64,000 bases of DNA, taken from Larkinella soli. GTDB lineage: Bacteria; Bacteroidota; Bacteroidia; Cytophagales; Spirosomataceae. Below the pieces are notes generated by a model that saw only the letters and a program-made list of their open reading frames with translations, was not told where the DNA came from and made no database searches. This document shows, one piece after another, positions 61,961 to 64,000 of this stretch (positions are counted from its first letter, which is position 1; every line of letters begins with the position of its first letter). The DNA lies in assembly GCF_003703975.1 (NCBI RefSeq), contig NZ_QTJY01000021.1, positions 33,381 through 97,380 on the forward strand, read 5' to 3'. The position numbers and the translations under genes were made by a program.

Positions 61961-62987
61961 ACACCACATTGACCTCCGGGTGGAGGGAGATGCCGAACTT
62001 TTCTTCAACGGACTGCTGCACTTTCCGGGCCAGGGAGAGGATTTCGGCGCCGGTGGCTTCGCCGTAGTTGACCAGCACGAGGGCCTGTTTGGCGTGGACC
62101 CCGGCGTCGCCGAAGCGTTTGCCCTTCCAGCCGCACTGCTCGATGAGCCAGCCTGCCGGAACCTTGGTCTTCGCCGGGTCGCCGGTCGGGTAGCCGGGCA
62201 GGGCGGGAAAGTCGGTTTTCAGCCGTTCGAACCGGCTGGTGTCGATTTCCGGATTTTTGAAAAAACTTCCTGCATTGCCGATCTGGGCCGGGTCCGGCAG
62301 TTTGCTCCGGCGGATGCGGATCACCGCATCGCTGACGGCCTTTATACTCAGCCGGTCGTCCGTCACGCCCATCTCCTTCAGCGTTTCCTGAATGGCGCCG
62401 TAACTGGTATGAAATACCGGCCGGCGATCCAACCGCAAAGTGACGCTGGTGATGATGTACTGCCCTTTCACCTCGTTTTTGAAGATGCTTTCCCGGTACC
62501 CGAAGCGGCAGTCGGCATGACTGAACGTACGCATTTCACCGGTTTTCAGCTCAACGGCTTCCAGCTCCTTGAAGACCTGTTCGATCTCCACGCCGTAGGC
62601 ACCGATGTTCTGCATGGGGGCGGCCCCGACCGTTCCGGGAATCAGTGACAGGTTCTCCACCCCGGCGTAGCCGTTCCGCACGCAGAACATGACCAGTTCG
62701 TGCCAGTTGGTGCCGGCCCCGGCCCGGACGAAAATATGGTCTTCGTTCTCAGCGACTACCTCAATACCTTGAATGGAAATTTTCAGCGCCAGACCTTCAA
62801 AATCGCGGGTGAACAGCAGGTTGCTGCCTCCGCCCAGAATGAGCTTCGGAACATCCGGATAATCGGTGAGTTGAAGAAGGGCCTGCAGTTGGTCTGCGCT
62901 TTCGATTTCAACAAAATACCGGGCTTTGGCGCCGATTCCGAACGTATTATAGGGCTTGAGAGACTCGTAACTCTGAATATTCAACAT
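61959..62987 (-). CDS. murB: UDP-N-acetylenolpyruvoylglucosamine reductase MurB
   Basis: MurB reduces UDP-GlcNAc-enolpyruvate to UDP-MurNAc with FAD and NADPH in peptidoglycan synthesis. The 342-aa protein is the type I form (E. coli-like). It has the FAD segment ILGGGSNLLFTRDFEG (about 50-65), LSLIPGTVGAAPMQNIGAYGVEI (about 122-144), CRFGYRESIFK with the proton-donor region, and GSFFKNPEI. The C terminus ends in the repeat shared with the ROK gene. Confidence 0.96.
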   Translation of the reverse strand: MLNIQSYESLKPYNTFGIGAKARYFVEIESADQLQALLQLTDYPDVPKLILGGGSNLLFTRDFEGLALKISIQGIEVVAENEDHIFVRAGAGTNWHELVMFCVRNGYAGVENLSLIPGTVGAAPMQNIGAYGVEIEQVFKELEAVELKTGEMRTFSHADCRFGYRESIFKNEVKGQYIITSVTLRLDRRPVFHTSYGAIQETLKEMGVTDDRLSIKAVSDAVIRIRRSKLPDPAQIGNAGSFFKNPEIDTSRFERLKTDFPALPGYPTGDPAKTKVPAGWLIEQCGWKGKRFGDAGVHAKQALVLVNYGEATGAEILSLARKVQQSVEEKFGISLHPEVNVV

Positions 62988-63078
62988 GGGTTAGCCGGAA
63001 AATGCTACCTCAAAATAAGTAAAAAGAAGCCAAAACGTTGGTATAAAGGAGACCGGGTCCAACAAGTTGGGGGGCAGA

Positions 63079-63109
63079 TTGTTGCATAACCGTATAGTTA
63101 GTAAGTTTG
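63079..63109 (+). promoter_or_regulatory. Promoter of the SPOR lipoprotein gene
   Basis: TTG (63079-63081), a 20-base spacer and TAAGTTTG (63102-63109) match the Bacteroidota promoter pattern. It ends only ten bases before the ATG, so the transcript would be nearly leaderless. Confidence 0.6.
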
Positions 63110-63119
63110 CACGAAGCGT

Positions 63120-63725
63120 ATGGAACTACAGAGGTACATCCGGCAGTCGGCCGGACTGATCATGCTGGCGGGGTTGGTGGGGCTGTCCGTCGGGCTGGAA
63201 TCGTGTGCTTCGGCCAAAAAGACGGCCGGGTCACGGTCGGCAACGGTCGATTACAATTCCTTTGATGACGATTTATCGGTAAACCGCCCGAAATTCAATG
63301 TTTCGACGGCACCGGCTTCCCGTCCGGTCGGGACCGCAACGCCCGCGCGTCCGACCACGCCCACGGATACGCGCCGGACGCTGCCCGCCGTGGAGCCGCT
63401 GCATATCAACCGGCGTCTGGACGCGGTACTGGACACGATCGCGCTCAGAAACCGGTCTATCCGCTATGCCCAGGGCTACCGGATTCAGATTTATGTCGGA
63501 AATGAACGGGCGGAGGTCGACCAGGCAAAACGGCTTACCTACCAGAACTTTCCGGAACTGAATCCTTACATCACCTACCGCCAGCCCACCTATCGGCTGA
63601 AAGTGGGCGATTTTATGCGACGGATGGATGCCGAGCGGTATCTGGCCCAGCTTCGGCAGCAGTTTTCATCCGCCATTCTGCTGCCCGACCGCGTCGATAT
63701 CCGTAAGAGTCTGGCCATCAAGTGA
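63120..63725 (+). CDS. SPOR-domain lipoprotein
   Basis: This 201-aa protein has a lipoprotein signal ending GLESC (cysteine near 29) and a proline/threonine-rich linker (about 60-90). A C-terminal SPOR-like domain (about 118-195; YRIQIYVGNERAEVDQAKRL, later RLKVGDFMRRMDAERYLAQL) follows. SPOR domains bind denuded peptidoglycan at division or growth sites. It sits alone before gmd. Confidence 0.88.
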   Translation: MELQRYIRQSAGLIMLAGLVGLSVGLESCASAKKTAGSRSATVDYNSFDDDLSVNRPKFNVSTAPASRPVGTATPARPTTPTDTRRTLPAVEPLHINRRLDAVLDTIALRNRSIRYAQGYRIQIYVGNERAEVDQAKRLTYQNFPELNPYITYRQPTYRLKVGDFMRRMDAERYLAQLRQQFSSAILLPDRVDIRKSLAIK

Positions 63726-63779
63726 AAAATTGCTTACTTCGGGAAATCGAAGACAAGATATTGTATTGACTAACTACAT

Positions 63780-64000
63780 ATGAAGAAAGCGTTAATTACC
63801 GGCATCACGGGCCAGGATGGAGCCTATTTAGCCGAACTGTTGTTGGCGAAAGGCTATGAAGTCCACGGCATCAAGCGCCGGAGCTCCCTGTTCAATACCC
63901 AGCGCATCGACCACCTCTACGAAGATCCGCACGAGAGAAACATCCGGTTTAAACTCCACTACGGCGATCTGTCGGACTCGACCAACGTCATCCGCATCAT
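63780..64000 (+). CDS. gmd: GDP-mannose 4,6-dehydratase (partial, cut by window end)
   Basis: Only the first 73 codons are present. They read [20 protein letters not shown], the NADP-binding start of the GDP-mannose dehydratase family, then [20 protein letters not shown] and [15 protein letters not shown]. The family makes GDP-4-keto-6-deoxymannose for fucose or rhamnose-type sugars. The gene continues past 64000. Confidence 0.92.
   Translation, partial: MKKALITGITGQDGAYLAELLLAKGYEVHGIKRRSSLFNTQRIDHLYEDPHERNIRFKLHYGDLSDSTNVIRI

Overview
The window is chromosomal DNA from a Bacteroidota bacterium, most likely a Cytophagales member of the Spirosoma/Larkinella type. The evidence is a SusC/SusD pair, a DUF5606 gene, a PorE-like OmpA/TPR/PD40 lipoprotein, TAnnTTTG-type promoter elements with few Shine-Dalgarno sites, and GC-rich coding sequence. 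The genus is inferred; no rRNA gene is present.

Layout. (1) 1-2000: a decayed IS3-family element, a duplicated IS end, a 75-bp palindrome, a gene remnant and tRNA-Asn(GTT). (2) 2062-7277: a small PH-like protein, rsmG, a membrane glycosyltransferase, tgt and an OmpA-family porin. (3) 7392-25388: a large polysaccharide locus transcribed in one direction, with many ATGA stop/start overlaps. It encodes an SLBB export protein, a Wzz-like protein, a UDP-sugar dehydrogenase, a Wzx flippase, a Wzy polymerase, four GT4 glycosyltransferases, a bi-domain oxidoreductase, a heparinase II/III-type enzyme, an epimerase and a WbpL-type initiating transferase. The middle (about 12.2-18.5 kb) is visibly richer in A/T than its flanks and looks like an exchanged, serotype-determining cassette. 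One glycosyltransferase there is split exactly at an A8 tract that forms an in-phase -1 slippery site.

(4) 25-37.7 kb: thioredoxin-fold protein, TetR regulator with a perfect 27-bp operator, SDR, engB, DUF5606, eutBC, DUF4230, hemA, a histidine kinase, a lipoprotein, a LuxE-like protein and a sigma-54 response regulator without a DNA-binding domain. (5) 38-43 kb: an orphan SusC/SusD pair. (6) 43-64 kb: mostly housekeeping genes: pyruvate dehydrogenase E1 beta, P450, purH, plsC, gatC, folK, an AAA ATPase, a TspO-like protein, the PorE-like protein, an MFS exporter, isocitrate dehydrogenase, a second flippase, an MlaFE-type ABC pair, SDR, a ROK kinase, murB, a SPOR lipoprotein, and the first 221 bases of gmd.

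The polysaccharide locus is the best candidate for an integrated system. It has an initiation enzyme (WbpL type), repeat-unit assembly (four GT4 enzymes), flipping (Wzx), polymerisation (Wzy), length control (Wzz) and export (SLBB protein). It also carries its own lyase-like enzyme beside an unusual double oxidoreductase, which suggests that a uronic-acid-containing polymer is made and trimmed by one operon. No CRISPR array, prophage, toxin-antitoxin pair or recognisable defence island was seen.
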